From NCBI GenBank assembly GCA_965603515.1, contig CBFDDH010000001.1, forward strand, positions 62,001-126,000: a stretch of 64,000 nucleotides of DNA. The letters run 5' to 3'. Every line of letters begins with the position of its first letter. Position 1 is the stretch's first letter. A program made the translations under genes and the position numbers. The notes below the pieces were generated by a model. That model did not search any database and was not told where the DNA came from. It saw nothing but the letters and a program-made list of their open reading frames with translations. Below, piece by piece: positions 33,090 to 42,000 of the stretch. This DNA comes from JAUVZL01 sp965603515 (GTDB lineage: Bacteria > Hydrothermota > Tepidihabitantia > SM23-42).

Positions 33090-34346
33090 ATGGCAAAAAG
33101 TTTATTTGTAACAGCAATAGAAACACTTGATAGTGTTGCGAAAATGGTGAATCTCGATCCGAATATTCTTGCTGTTCTAAAAGAACCAGAAAGGGAACTG
33201 AAAGTCGCAATTCCAGTTAATATGGATGATGGACATACCGAGGTGTTTACAGGCTATAGAGTGCAGCATTCAAGTGTAAGAGGACCCTGCAAAGGGGGAA
33301 TAAGATACCATCCAGATGTTACCCTGGACGAGGTCAAAGGTCTCGCAACGCTAATGACACTCAAATGTGCAGTTGTAAATCTTCCCTATGGTGGAGCCAA
33401 AGGCGGGGTCAAGTGTGATCCGTTCAAAATGTCAAGAAGAGAGATTGAAAACCTGACGAGACGTTATACGGTAATGATTATGCCAATTATTGGTGGCAGA
33501 AGGGATATCCCGGCTCCTGATGTCAACACAAATCCAGAGACGATGGGATGGATAATGGATACGGTCAGTATGTTTGAGGGACGGACTGTCCTCGAAATCG
33601 TTACGGGCAAACCACCTGACCTGGGCGGTTCATGCGGCAGATTTGAAGCAACTGGAAGAGGCGTAATGCTTTCGACCATCCAGGCGCTCAAGAAAAAGAG
33701 ATGTGATCCAGAGAAAACAACCGTGGCGATCCAGGGTTTTGGCAATGTAGGATCAATTGCAGCAAAGCTTCTCGTTGAAAAAGGATGTAAGATTGTTGCA
33801 GTGAGTGACGTCACAGGTGGTTTCTACAATCCCAAGGGACTGGACATGGAGAGTATATTCAAACACGTTGAATCCTCAGAGAATCACCTGCTGAAAGGCT
33901 ATCAGAAGAAAGGCACTGAACCGATTTCCAACGAGGAGTTGCTTTTACTGGATGTTGATGTGCTAATCCCGGCTGCGTTGGAAAATCAAATCACCGAAAA
34001 GAACGCCTCCAAAGTCAAAGCCAAGTTCATTGTTGAAGGTGCAAATGGTCCCACTACAACAGAGGGAGACGAAATTCTTGATGATAAAGGAACAATTGTG
34101 ATACCGGATATATTAGCGAATAGTGGTGGTGTCATAGTCTCATACTTTGAATGGGTGCAAGGCCTGCAGTGTTTTTTCTGGGATGTTAGCCAAGTTAATT
34201 CACACCTTGAAAAAATTATGACAAATGCTTTTGATAGTGTCTGGACACTTGCTCAGGAAGAAAAAACGAACGTAAGAAATGCCGCTTTTATGATTGCTCT
34301 TGAAAGAGTAGCGAATGCACTCCGCGAACGGGGAATCTTTCCATAA
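33090..34346 (+). CDS. gdhA: Glutamate dehydrogenase
   Basis: 418 residues, the Glu/Leu/Phe/Val dehydrogenase family. 'GPCKGGIRYHPDV', 'LPYGGAKGGVKCDP' with the catalytic Lys, 'PAPDVNTNPETMGWIMD' and the Rossmann stretch 'TVAIQGFGNVGSIAAKLL' are intact. It interconverts glutamate and 2-oxoglutarate with NAD(P). 'AAGGAAGGAG' lies just upstream of the ATG. In this gene set it most likely works in the deaminating, catabolic direction, but coenzyme preference is not clear from the sequence by eye. It has its own promoter and is monocistronic, converging on the fumarate reductase pair. Confidence 0.95.
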   Translation: MAKSLFVTAIETLDSVAKMVNLDPNILAVLKEPERELKVAIPVNMDDGHTEVFTGYRVQHSSVRGPCKGGIRYHPDVTLDEVKGLATLMTLKCAVVNLPYGGAKGGVKCDPFKMSRREIENLTRRYTVMIMPIIGGRRDIPAPDVNTNPETMGWIMDTVSMFEGRTVLEIVTGKPPDLGGSCGRFEATGRGVMLSTIQALKKKRCDPEKTTVAIQGFGNVGSIAAKLLVEKGCKIVAVSDVTGGFYNPKGLDMESIFKHVESSENHLLKGYQKKGTEPISNEELLLLDVDVLIPAALENQITEKNASKVKAKFIVEGANGPTTTEGDEILDDKGTIVIPDILANSGGVIVSYFEWVQGLQCFFWDVSQVNSHLEKIMTNAFDSVWTLAQEEKTNVRNAAFMIALERVANALRERGIFP

Positions 34347-34654
34347 AGGATTCGAGTAAACGTGAAATAATCATAGTGTTGCAGATAACTATTCTTTCAA
34401 GAAGAGACAATAGAACGTTCTTCACCAGCTAAAACGGAAATGCAAGGGAATTTTCTCTCTGATTCAAATTTCTCTACTGGTCATTTCTCTATATCAGTAA
34501 TCAAAGCAATGGCTGAAGAACTGCAAATATTCACTTCAAATCTATCTGAAGAGTTTTTCAGGAATTAAGTCCGGATAACGGATGAAATTGGAAGCTTTGA
34601 GTAGCACTAGATAACGAAAGGCGATACATTGTTAAGGTCGAGCATTAAGCGTAG
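34347..34654. other. Spacer after gdhA, no clear gene
   Basis: An open frame of 42 codons begins at ATG 34440 and ends at 34568 ('MQGNFLSDSNF', 'SVIKAMAEELQIF') but has no ribosome site and no recognised family. The rest shows no structure until the terminator. Confidence 0.35.
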
Positions 34655-34692
34655 AGCAAAAACAAAAGGGGCGGTTTTTCAACCGCCCCTTT
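34655..34692 (-). terminator. Intrinsic terminator of the fumarate reductase operon
   Basis: Perfect 12-bp stem 'AAAGGGGCGGTT/AACCGCCCCTTT' (34665-34676 with 34681-34692), 4-nt loop. On the minus strand it is followed by a T-rich tract, starting 22 nt after the flavoprotein stop. On the plus strand it could also help end gdhA transcription. Confidence 0.85.
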
Positions 34693-34714
34693 AATGCATT
34701 ACACACGCTATTCG

Positions 34715-36370
34715 TTAGAACACATCAATCATACGTGCAAGCACTGCCTTACCACGGTATTCAGGGAGTAAAATAGGTGCCTTACGGGTCGTATCAACCC
34801 CGGCCTCTTTAAGCAGCTTCACATAGTTATTCATGTGGTCGATCGTCAATTTGCCGTGCTGTGGATTAGATTTTAGATATTCTGCGGTTGAAATCCCTGA
34901 CCTTCGACCAAAGACAAGACAGTCAAGGGTTGAGTTACCCATGAGACGGTTCTTACCGTGCACACCACCAGAAACCTCACCAGCAACCCAAAGACTATCA
35001 ATATTGGTTTTACCCCAGGGGTCAGTCTCAACACCGCCATTTTGATAATGTAATGTTGGGAAAACAAGAACCGGGTCCTTACATATATCAAGATCAAAAC
35101 GCTCGAACATCCTAAACATACCCGGGAATGATTTTTCTATCGTCCCTTTACCGTTCCGAAGTTCGATCATCGGCGTATCAAGCCAGACACCGCGCATGCC
35201 CGTAGGTGTCACAATACCCTTGTCCTTTACATAACATTCCCGGATGAAACTCGCAGCTTCGACGTCGCGCGGTTCAAGCGGAAAAACGAATGCTTCACCA
35301 TCCTTATTAACTGGTTGAGCACCCATACCCCTTAGCTTCTCGGTCAACAAAAGACCGATTATCTGCTGTGGGTACGCCGCACCGGTCGGATGGTACTGAA
35401 CCGTATCAGTATCTCTCAGTTTTGCGCCCACGCGGTAGGCAAGGACTAAACCATCACAAGTAGCACCATAATGATTCGTCGTTGGAAAACCCCTTACATG
35501 GAGACGTCCAAAACCACCGGTTGCCAGGATCGTTGCTTTGGCCTGGACAATCTTATAATCACCAGTTTCAAGGTTATATAGCACAACACCAGTAACCCGG
35601 TTACCATCAGTAAGAAACTCAATAACCGGAAAATACTCGAGACTGGGTATCTCGCGACTTCTGAATTCGTCTCTGATAACCCTCAGCTCCTCAAGACCAG
35701 TATAGTCTTTACAGGCGTGCATCCTTCTTCTTGAAGTTCCACCACCTGCCTTTTCCACAAAAGTGTTATCTTTTTCCCGATCGATAATTGCACCAAGATC
35801 ACAAAGCCATTTCATTATGAGCGGTGCATCTTCGACAAGTGCTCTCAGCACATCTGGTTTATTAGTGAAGTGCCCCCCACCAATAGCATCCAGAAAATGA
35901 CGGGCTGGCGAATCGTTTTCACGATCAGCAGCCTGTGTACCACCCTCAGCCATGATTGAATTGGCATCGCCGTGCCGCAGTTTATTAACGACAAGTATCT
36001 TATCCTTATCAATACCATTGTCATTTGCAAACACTGCAGCCGAAGTTCCGGCCAAACCGCCGCCCACTATCAATAGATCAACTGTGTAATCCGGCTTGTT
36101 CACATCTATCTCATTACCCTGGATCAAAGGATAGGCTTCCAGTAAATCAACGACTTCATTAGGTGCCATATCCCCTTTATTTAAACCCAAGCTGATCGCA
36201 CGTTTGCCGCCGGCTGCATAGTCAGGATGAACCCTGAGCACTTCATCCCGTTCTTCCATGGTCATCGCCTTGGCCGTGAAATCTTTACGCTGAAGCCTTG
36301 TCCGATTGACGACTTCGATATATCTCCTCATGTACTCTGGATAACCGCCAATGAATTTTAGTTCTGCCAT
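34715..36370 (-). CDS. Fumarate reductase/succinate dehydrogenase-type flavoprotein subunit
   Basis: 551 residues. A roughly 95-residue N-terminal extension precedes the FAD dinucleotide motif 'LLIVGGGLAGTSAAVFAND' (99-117). 'SIMAEGGTQAADRE', 'YHPTGAAYPQQ' and 'KNRLMGNSTLDCLVFGRR' are family blocks. The His that binds FAD covalently in Sdh/Frd ('H-T-V-A-A-E-G-G') is replaced by Asn137 in 'ANSIMAEGG', so FAD is probably non-covalent as in aspartate oxidase. The paired iron-sulphur gene is just upstream and there are no membrane-anchor genes, which suggests a soluble enzyme. It could reduce fumarate or a related enoate; succinate oxidation is less likely. Confidence 0.85.
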   Translation of the reverse strand: MAELKFIGGYPEYMRRYIEVVNRTRLQRKDFTAKAMTMEERDEVLRVHPDYAAGGKRAISLGLNKGDMAPNEVVDLLEAYPLIQGNEIDVNKPDYTVDLLIVGGGLAGTSAAVFANDNGIDKDKILVVNKLRHGDANSIMAEGGTQAADRENDSPARHFLDAIGGGHFTNKPDVLRALVEDAPLIMKWLCDLGAIIDREKDNTFVEKAGGGTSRRRMHACKDYTGLEELRVIRDEFRSREIPSLEYFPVIEFLTDGNRVTGVVLYNLETGDYKIVQAKATILATGGFGRLHVRGFPTTNHYGATCDGLVLAYRVGAKLRDTDTVQYHPTGAAYPQQIIGLLLTEKLRGMGAQPVNKDGEAFVFPLEPRDVEAASFIRECYVKDKGIVTPTGMRGVWLDTPMIELRNGKGTIEKSFPGMFRMFERFDLDICKDPVLVFPTLHYQNGGVETDPWGKTNIDSLWVAGEVSGGVHGKNRLMGNSTLDCLVFGRRSGISTAEYLKSNPQHGKLTIDHMNNYVKLLKEAGVDTTRKAPILLPEYRGKAVLARMIDVF

Positions 36371-36382
36371 GCTTGCCCCCTT

Positions 36383-37141
36383 TTATACCTTTTCTATATC
36401 CCGCGCCGTGTAAAGCTTCCTCAAATCCTCAACCTTAGTCTGTACAAGCTTATCAAGTTCGGCATTGTATTTACCATCAGCGATCTCTTTAGCTCTCGCA
36501 TTTAAATGCTCTGGAGCCGGTGTCTCATATTTCCCGTGGAGTCTTCTCCCTAACTGCGCATAATTATACTGGGCCAGCTCTGCTGGACAACGTATCGCAC
36601 ACAGACCGCACATTATGCAGTCAAAAGATAGCTCAGCCATCAAAGAAATATCACCTCTTTTCCCCGCCGCAATATACTCCATTACGTCAATATCCTGAGG
36701 GCATGCCTTTGTACAGGCATTACACCCCAAACATCTTAGAATCTCGGGATAATTAGTCAGGAACGCCTCAATACCTGGAGATAGCTTATTTATGTCATAC
36801 TTCGCTCTCTCGGCTGGTGTAAACGGTATCTGGGTCAGGTACATCCCATGTTCGACCCTAGTCTGACAAGCCATCGCAGTTTTCAGCCGGTAATCGCCCT
36901 CGATCCTATAGACGGTTGTACAAGCACCACAAAAACCTGCCCGACAACCGCACGACCGAATAAAACGGTATCCTGCAAATTCCATAGCCTGCATTATCGT
37001 AAGACCGGCAGGAACTTTATATTCTCTGTCTAAGATGGAAATCTTGATCCAATGTTCAATATCCTTTTCGTCGATCCCTGTAACAACCGATCTATTGGAT
37101 TCTGCAATTGTATCCATAATCTTGCTGTCTTTTTCAAGCAT
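36383..37141 (-). CDS. Iron-sulphur subunit of a fumarate reductase-type enzyme
   Basis: 252 residues. A plant-type [2Fe-2S] domain (Cys64, 66, 71, 74 and 92, 'SCGCRAGFCGAC') is followed by two C-x2-C-x2-C-x3-CP motifs: Cys137/140/143/147 ('CLGCNACTKACP') and Cys175/178/181/185 ('CIMCGLCAIRCP'). Classical SdhB/FrdB has one [4Fe-4S] and one [3Fe-4S] site with different spacing, so this is the [2Fe-2S]+2[4Fe-4S] type used with ferredoxin, thiol or quinone donors. It is cotranscribed with the flavoprotein from a consensus promoter overlapping the M42 stop; AGGAGG precedes the ATG. No anchor subunit is nearby. Confidence 0.88.
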   Translation of the reverse strand: MLEKDSKIMDTIAESNRSVVTGIDEKDIEHWIKISILDREYKVPAGLTIMQAMEFAGYRFIRSCGCRAGFCGACTTVYRIEGDYRLKTAMACQTRVEHGMYLTQIPFTPAERAKYDINKLSPGIEAFLTNYPEILRCLGCNACTKACPQDIDVMEYIAAGKRGDISLMAELSFDCIMCGLCAIRCPAELAQYNYAQLGRRLHGKYETPAPEHLNARAKEIADGKYNAELDKLVQTKVEDLRKLYTARDIEKV

Positions 37142-37244
37142 TTTTCAAAAACCTCCTCTTATTTTGATTACTTTCAAATTTGGATGAAATAGAAGCACAC
37201 AGAAAATCCTTGTTCTTTCGATTGAATCCAGAAAAAATCCATCT

Positions 37245-37272
37245 ATTATAGTCAATATGGTTCGCATGTCAA
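37245..37272 (-). promoter_or_regulatory. Promoter for the fumarate reductase pair
   Basis: Minus strand: TTGACA (37267-37272, overlapping the M42 stop), 16-nt spacer, TATAAT (37245-37250). The leader is about 95 nt. Confidence 0.85.
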
Positions 37273-38315
37273 CTGCCGTTTATCTTATTGATGGAAGAAT
37301 CAGTCAGCTTCTCGATATAGCTGACAATTAAACACTTCGTCCTCTCAATATCCTTCAAGCAAACGACTTCCACTGGTGTATGCATATAACGCAGAGGAAT
37401 TCCAATAACGCAGGTCGCTATCCCTTCGCGGCTAAACGCGATAGCATCAGCATCTGTACCTGTAAAGGTCGGCAATGGTTCAATCCGATAAGGTATGTCA
37501 TTCTGCTTGGCAGTTTCAATAAGCAGATCGCTCAATTTCTCAGGTATTGTGGCACCGCGACCTATGACTGGACCACTGCCCAGCGGATAAATCTCATGAT
37601 CTTTCAAATCTGGATATTCGGCAAAGGTAACATCAACCACAATTCCATAGTCAATCGGTAAACGGTAAGCATGAATCCGGGCTCCAAGACCCGTGTATTC
37701 TTCCTGACTAGTAGCAACGAAATATATGTTAAATGCACGTTCCCGTTGCGCCAAGTCACGCATTGCGAGTATGCCACAAGCAATACCGGCGCGATTATCA
37801 AGGGACTTCACAGTACGGAGGTCGCCCTGCAGCTTCATGTATTTGCCAAAAAAGGAAACACAGTCACCGATTTCTACGATATTTCTCACCTCGCTTGGCG
37901 CCAGTCCGGTGTCGACAAAAAATTTATCAAGCGGCAAGATCTTTTTACGTTCTTCTTTGGGTACCAGATGCGGCGGTTTAGCAGCAATATAACCCTGTAT
38001 CGTTTTACGACCATGAATCAGTACTTGCTGGGCTGGTAATATGCTGATGTCAATACCTCCCACACTACTGAGACTGAGTCTACCAGCATCGTCCATAGAA
38101 CTCACCATGAAACCGACCTCATCTATATGACAAGCTAACATGATACCACGATCTGTTCTACCCTTAAGATAACCGCTAACACTCCCATCTCTTTCAATCG
38201 TGGTCTTGATCTGCGAACGCTGCAATTCATCATGAACAATACTCTTCACATCCCCTGAATATCCTATCCCAGTTGCCAGCGTCAGTTTCTCAAGCAGCTC
38301 ATCAATGGATTCCAT
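37269..38315 (-). CDS. M42-family metallo-aminopeptidase
   Basis: 348 residues from the ATG at 38315, chosen for the GAGGGG site upstream, the family's usual length and the overlap (14 nt) with the PIN gene; a longer frame reading is spurious. Metal ligands: 'ACHIDEVGFM' (His63), 'KSLDNRAGIACG', 'TSQEEYTGLGAR' and 'VDVTFAEYPD', with the terminal His in 'MHTPVEVV'. Binuclear M42 enzymes form tetrahedral dodecamers that trim peptides. With pepA and the C25 homologue it supports a peptidolytic lifestyle. 'LATGIGYSGDV' is slightly unlike the usual N-terminus 'PSPSGYE'. Confidence 0.9.
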   Translation of the reverse strand: MESIDELLEKLTLATGIGYSGDVKSIVHDELQRSQIKTTIERDGSVSGYLKGRTDRGIMLACHIDEVGFMVSSMDDAGRLSLSSVGGIDISILPAQQVLIHGRKTIQGYIAAKPPHLVPKEERKKILPLDKFFVDTGLAPSEVRNIVEIGDCVSFFGKYMKLQGDLRTVKSLDNRAGIACGILAMRDLAQRERAFNIYFVATSQEEYTGLGARIHAYRLPIDYGIVVDVTFAEYPDLKDHEIYPLGSGPVIGRGATIPEKLSDLLIETAKQNDIPYRIEPLPTFTGTDADAIAFSREGIATCVIGIPLRYMHTPVEVVCLKDIERTKCLIVSYIEKLTDSSINKINGS

Positions 38316-38943
38316 CAGTCCGGTCCCCTCTTCTTTTAACCTTCTGCATAATAAGTGGTTTGTTACCTTCTTCTTGAACCAATTCACAAAACACGAGATG
38401 CCCCGTTTCAAAAGACAGCATCGTTGTCACACGTGCATTCACGGTCTGATTTATATACTTCGCACTATTGTCTACAACAATCTTCACGCCCTCTATATAA
38501 CCAACACCCTCAGTGTTTTTTATACCCCGTTTCAAAATCCTGACCGAGATAAGCTTATTTGGTGTAAAAATGGGTGTGAGTAAGCGATAGAGATCCCGGA
38601 TATCAAGAATCCTAACATTAGGAAACGTCTTTGCGTACCTTCGTATTTCATCTGATGTAGTAATGACCTTAGCACGTCTTCGGCGCGCTTCCCGCAACAC
38701 ACAGTCTTCCTCAACTAACCCATCGCCCTTCACATCAACGAACTCAAGAGTTGAAGTTCTCTTCAAAACCTTGATTGCTCGGTCTCCACGGGGCCCCATA
38801 AACCTCTTAACAATGGATCGCACCAACTTAGGGATTATTATCTTACCTTCAAAAATCCTCTTATCGAACAAATGAATAACTCGTCCATCAATGATGCTTG
38901 ATGAATCTAAAACAAATCTATTTTCGCGCTTAAAAAATACCAT
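38302..38943 (-). CDS. PIN-TRAM domain protein
   Basis: 213 residues. The PIN-like domain (about 8-125) has 'FVLDSSSIIDGRVIHLF', 'IIIPKLVRSIV' and 'VITTSDEIRRYA', matching the YacL soluble part. A TRAM domain follows (about 130-200: 'LISVRILKRGI', 'GVGYIEGVKIVVDNSAKYINQTVNARV'). The membrane helices of B. subtilis YacL are absent. PIN acidic residues D13, E79-like and D98-like are visible, so ribonuclease activity is possible. It lies between radA and the M42 peptidase and ends inside the M42 gene. Confidence 0.85.
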   Translation of the reverse strand: MVFFKRENRFVLDSSSIIDGRVIHLFDKRIFEGKIIIPKLVRSIVKRFMGPRGDRAIKVLKRTSTLEFVDVKGDGLVEEDCVLREARRRRAKVITTSDEIRRYAKTFPNVRILDIRDLYRLLTPIFTPNKLISVRILKRGIKNTEGVGYIEGVKIVVDNSAKYINQTVNARVTTMLSFETGHLVFCELVQEEGNKPLIMQKVKRRGDRTDGIH

Positions 38944-38985
38944 GCTTCCTCCTGCTTATAAGCAGCCAAAACTTTTCTGAACCGA

Positions 38986-40326
38986 CTATTTCTTCAAAAC
39001 CAGCCTTACCGCCTCTTTCACATCGGCAACACCAACAATCTTCATCTTCACGCTGTTTTGATGAGAATTCTTTACCGGCACAATTGCCCTCTTGAAACCC
39101 ATCTTCTCGGCTTCCTTAAGCCTGGGCAACACACCATAAACCGACCTCACCTCACCGCCCAGACCGACTTCGCCAATGACAACGGTCTCTCTCTCGATCA
39201 CCATATCTCTTACTGAAGAAGCGATTGCAAGAACAATCCCCAAATCATTCGATGTCTCAAGAACCTTTATACCTCCAACCGCATTAACAAAACAATCAAA
39301 TCCGTAAACCCCTATGCCTGCACGACGCTCTAACACTGCAAGAAGCATTGAGAGTCTTTTGTAATCAATGCCGGTCGCCACGCGCTGTGGGAAATTGTAA
39401 AATGTCGGACTGGTCAGTGCCTGGACCTCAACAAGTAGCGGTCTTGAACCCTCAATAACCGCTACGGTGACTGACCCTGAATAGATCGCATCGGACATAA
39501 AGAGATGCGAAGGGTTGATAACTTCCTTTATACCTGATGCAGTCATCTCAAAAATACCAATCTCATTAGTTGAACCAAAGCGGTTCTTGATCGCACGGAT
39601 AATGCGGTACTGCTGGTTACTCTCACCTTCGAAGTACAAAACAGCATCAACCATGTGTTCAAGAGTTTTTGGTCCGGCAATAGCACCATATTTCGTGACA
39701 TGGCCTATGAGGACAGTCGTCACATTCCTTTCTTTGGTAAACCTCATCAATGCACCACCGCACTCCCTGACTTGAGCAACACTACCTGGTGCAGAAGACA
39801 AACGAGACGTGTAGATCGTCTGGATCGAATCTATCACCATTAGGTCCGGTTCATAAGCACGCGCACTCTCAAGTATCGAATCGAGTTGCGTTGCCGTAAG
39901 TACACTGATACCATGAACATCCACTCCTAATCGTTCAGCCCTCATACGCACCTGATATGCGGATTCTTCTCCATTGACATAGAGTATCTTCTTACCCGTG
40001 CGTGACATCATACCAGATATTTGCAGCATCAAGGTTGATTTACCGATCCCTGGATCACCACCGAGCAAGACCAAAGAACCCTTGACAAAACCACCACCCA
40101 GCACACGGTCCAGCTCGCCTATTCCAAGCCCGGTCCGCGCTTCTTTGCTATAGGGTATTTCTGATAAAGGCAGTGGTTTAACTACTTCTGATTTCCTTGA
40201 TGCTTGTCCGCCCTTTCTTTCAATGACTTCTTCAACCATTGTATTGTACTCTTCACAGGCCGGGCATCGACCAAGCCATTTAGGCGCTGAGGCGCCGCAA
40301 TTTTGACAAACAAATCTCGTTATCAT
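38986..40326 (-). CDS. radA: DNA repair protein RadA (Sms)
   Basis: 446 residues. The N-terminal zinc finger has Cys7, 10, 21 and 24 ('CQNCGASAPKWLGRCPAC'). Then Walker A 'LLGGDPGIGKSTLML', the RadA-specific 'KNRFGSTNEIGIFEM' and a C-terminal Lon-like domain ('GLGGEVRSVYGVLPRLKEAEKMGF'). It is a DnaB-like helicase that processes recombination intermediates. Complete and typical. It precedes the PIN-TRAM gene by 42 nt. No consensus promoter was recognised in the 257-nt spacer upstream. Confidence 0.96.
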   Translation of the reverse strand: MITRFVCQNCGASAPKWLGRCPACEEYNTMVEEVIERKGGQASRKSEVVKPLPLSEIPYSKEARTGLGIGELDRVLGGGFVKGSLVLLGGDPGIGKSTLMLQISGMMSRTGKKILYVNGEESAYQVRMRAERLGVDVHGISVLTATQLDSILESARAYEPDLMVIDSIQTIYTSRLSSAPGSVAQVRECGGALMRFTKERNVTTVLIGHVTKYGAIAGPKTLEHMVDAVLYFEGESNQQYRIIRAIKNRFGSTNEIGIFEMTASGIKEVINPSHLFMSDAIYSGSVTVAVIEGSRPLLVEVQALTSPTFYNFPQRVATGIDYKRLSMLLAVLERRAGIGVYGFDCFVNAVGGIKVLETSNDLGIVLAIASSVRDMVIERETVVIGEVGLGGEVRSVYGVLPRLKEAEKMGFKRAIVPVKNSHQNSVKMKIVGVADVKEAVRLVLKK

Positions 40327-40583
40327 AAGACTAAAATCATCAAATCACAAACGGCAAATAATCCCGAAAATCTACGATATGAAAATGAGACAAAATTTTC
40401 GAGGATGCTCGCTTCGCGCAACAAACAATCTCCAATGACCTAAACCACAAATAAGAAATAGAGAAGTTTTGATATTTAAATTTCAGCATTGTTTGGAATT
40501 TGGTGCTTGTGTTCTGCAATTTCCAGTACAGTATTCTTGATTTGCATGATGTGAATTCTCGAACTTTAGAACGATGCCTCCGT

Positions 40584-41318
40584 CTAGAATACCTTTATAT
40601 TGATGTAACGATCAGGATTCTCCTTGATGTCTTCAACAAGACTTTTCAACGCCTGGTTGGTCTGCCTGACTTCTTCATAAAGCTCGTCTGACTTCATCAA
40701 TTGGCCTATTGTTCCATCACCACTCAATAATGTGGTCAGGGAATCTAACCTTATAGCCAGGTGTTCGATCTTTTCAGATGGACCTTTTATAGCTTCAGTT
40801 AGATTCTCGAGGCTTCGGTTCATGTCCCGAGTCAGTTTTGAAGCTATTTTGTTCAGATCAAAATCTCCCAGTTTGAAATTCTTTACAACAAGCATCAGAC
40901 TATCAAGCTGGTTTCCCAATGCTTCGAGATCAAATCCGCCGGTTGAGCCATAATACACGCTTGCAGTCTTGTCAGATGAGCCTGGTTCGATTTTCACATA
41001 GCGATCCGCACCTAACATGCTAATCGATTTAATGGAAATCTTTGAGTCTTCCGGTATCATGATATTACGGTCGATCGCAAGAATCGATTTAATCTCATCC
41101 TGGTCAATCTTCATATCCTTGACCTTCCCTTTTTCCATACCATAGACCATCACCGGATCACCAATCCTCAGCCCCACAACATCATCAAACATAACTACTA
41201 AATCATAGGTATTTCGTAAACCAAGCCTGCCGGAAAACCATGTGTACAAAACGACGAAGATGATTACTCCAACAAAAATAAATATGCCGACAAAAGTCGC
41301 CTTCAACTCTTTAACCAT
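40584..41318 (-). CDS. mlaD: MlaD/MCE-domain lipid-transport protein
   Basis: 244 residues from the ATG at 41318, with AAAGGAAG upstream; the start overlaps the ATPase gene by 8 nt. An N-terminal transmembrane helix (about 7-30, 'FVGIFIFVGVIIFVVLYTWF') anchors an MCE domain ('NTYDLVVMFDDVVGLRIGDPVMVYGMEKGKV', split: 'YDLVVMFDDVVGLRIG' and 'DPVMVYGMEKGKV') followed by a helical C-terminal region. It forms the periplasmic ring of an Mla-type transporter. Last gene of the rpoZ-to-mlaD operon. Confidence 0.88.
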   Translation of the reverse strand: MVKELKATFVGIFIFVGVIIFVVLYTWFSGRLGLRNTYDLVVMFDDVVGLRIGDPVMVYGMEKGKVKDMKIDQDEIKSILAIDRNIMIPEDSKISIKSISMLGADRYVKIEPGSSDKTASVYYGSTGGFDLEALGNQLDSLMLVVKNFKLGDFDLNKIASKLTRDMNRSLENLTEAIKGPSEKIEHLAIRLDSLTTLLSGDGTIGQLMKSDELYEEVRQTNQALKSLVEDIKENPDRYINIKVF

Positions 41319-42000
41319 TGTAAACTTCCTTTCCAATCTTTTCCAGTTTGTTTATCTTACCTTTCTTCAGTAGATATATATCGTCACCTACTTTTTCTGC
41401 AGTATCGAGGTCATGAGTAACGACAATACCGATCTTTCTGTAATTCTTTTTTAGATCAATGATAAGCCGCACGATCCGGTCTCTCATAATTGGATCAAGA
41501 CCGGTAGTCGGCTCATCATAGAATAAATGCTTCGGATCTAAAGCAAGTGCCCGACCAACTGCAACTAAACGCTTCATACCCCCAGAAAGCGAACGCGGAT
41601 AAAGCCTTTCCTTACCGACCATACCGATTATTTCTAAAATCTCTTGGACTTTGTCCCTGACTTGTCGGTTCGACAACGTGGTGTGTTCCACAAGCGGCAA
41701 AGCGATATTCTCACAAACGTTCATCGAATCAAACAACGCAGTACTCTGAAACACAAAACCAACCTGTCTTCGTATGTCGTATATCTCACTTCCTTTGGCC
41801 GACTGAACAGGCTTACCATCAAACAACACTTCACCGCTATCGACCGGCACTATTCCAAGTATCGACTTAAGGAGAACCGTCTTGCCCGTACCTGATGGTC
41901 CAAGGATAACAACCAGATGTGCTTCAGTCACGTTGAAACTGACGTTATCCAGAACAACAAGGTCGTCAAACATTTTTGATAAGTTCTTGACTTCAATCAT
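41311..42000 (-). CDS. mlaF: ABC transporter ATPase, MlaF type
   Basis: 229 residues. Walker A 'GPSGTGKTVLLKSILG' (33-48), signature 'LSGGMKRLVAVGRAL', Walker B 'HLFYDEPTTGLDP' and switch His 'VVTHDLD'. The MlaF-type C-terminus is present. It drives phospholipid transport between membranes with MlaE and MlaD, encoded on either side. Overlaps the permease stop by 4 nt (ATGA). Confidence 0.93.
   Translation of the reverse strand: MIEVKNLSKMFDDLVVLDNVSFNVTEAHLVVILGPSGTGKTVLLKSILGIVPVDSGEVLFDGKPVQSAKGSEIYDIRRQVGFVFQSTALFDSMNVCENIALPLVEHTTLSNRQVRDKVQEILEIIGMVGKERLYPRSLSGGMKRLVAVGRALALDPKHLFYDEPTTGLDPIMRDRIVRLIIDLKKNYRKIGIVVTHDLDTAEKVGDDIYLLKKGKINKLEKIGKEVYNG

Noticed and set aside
38316..38411. 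Longer N-terminus of the M42 peptidase
   Set aside because: It runs through the PIN-TRAM gene in another frame; the shorter form matches family length and has GAGGGG.
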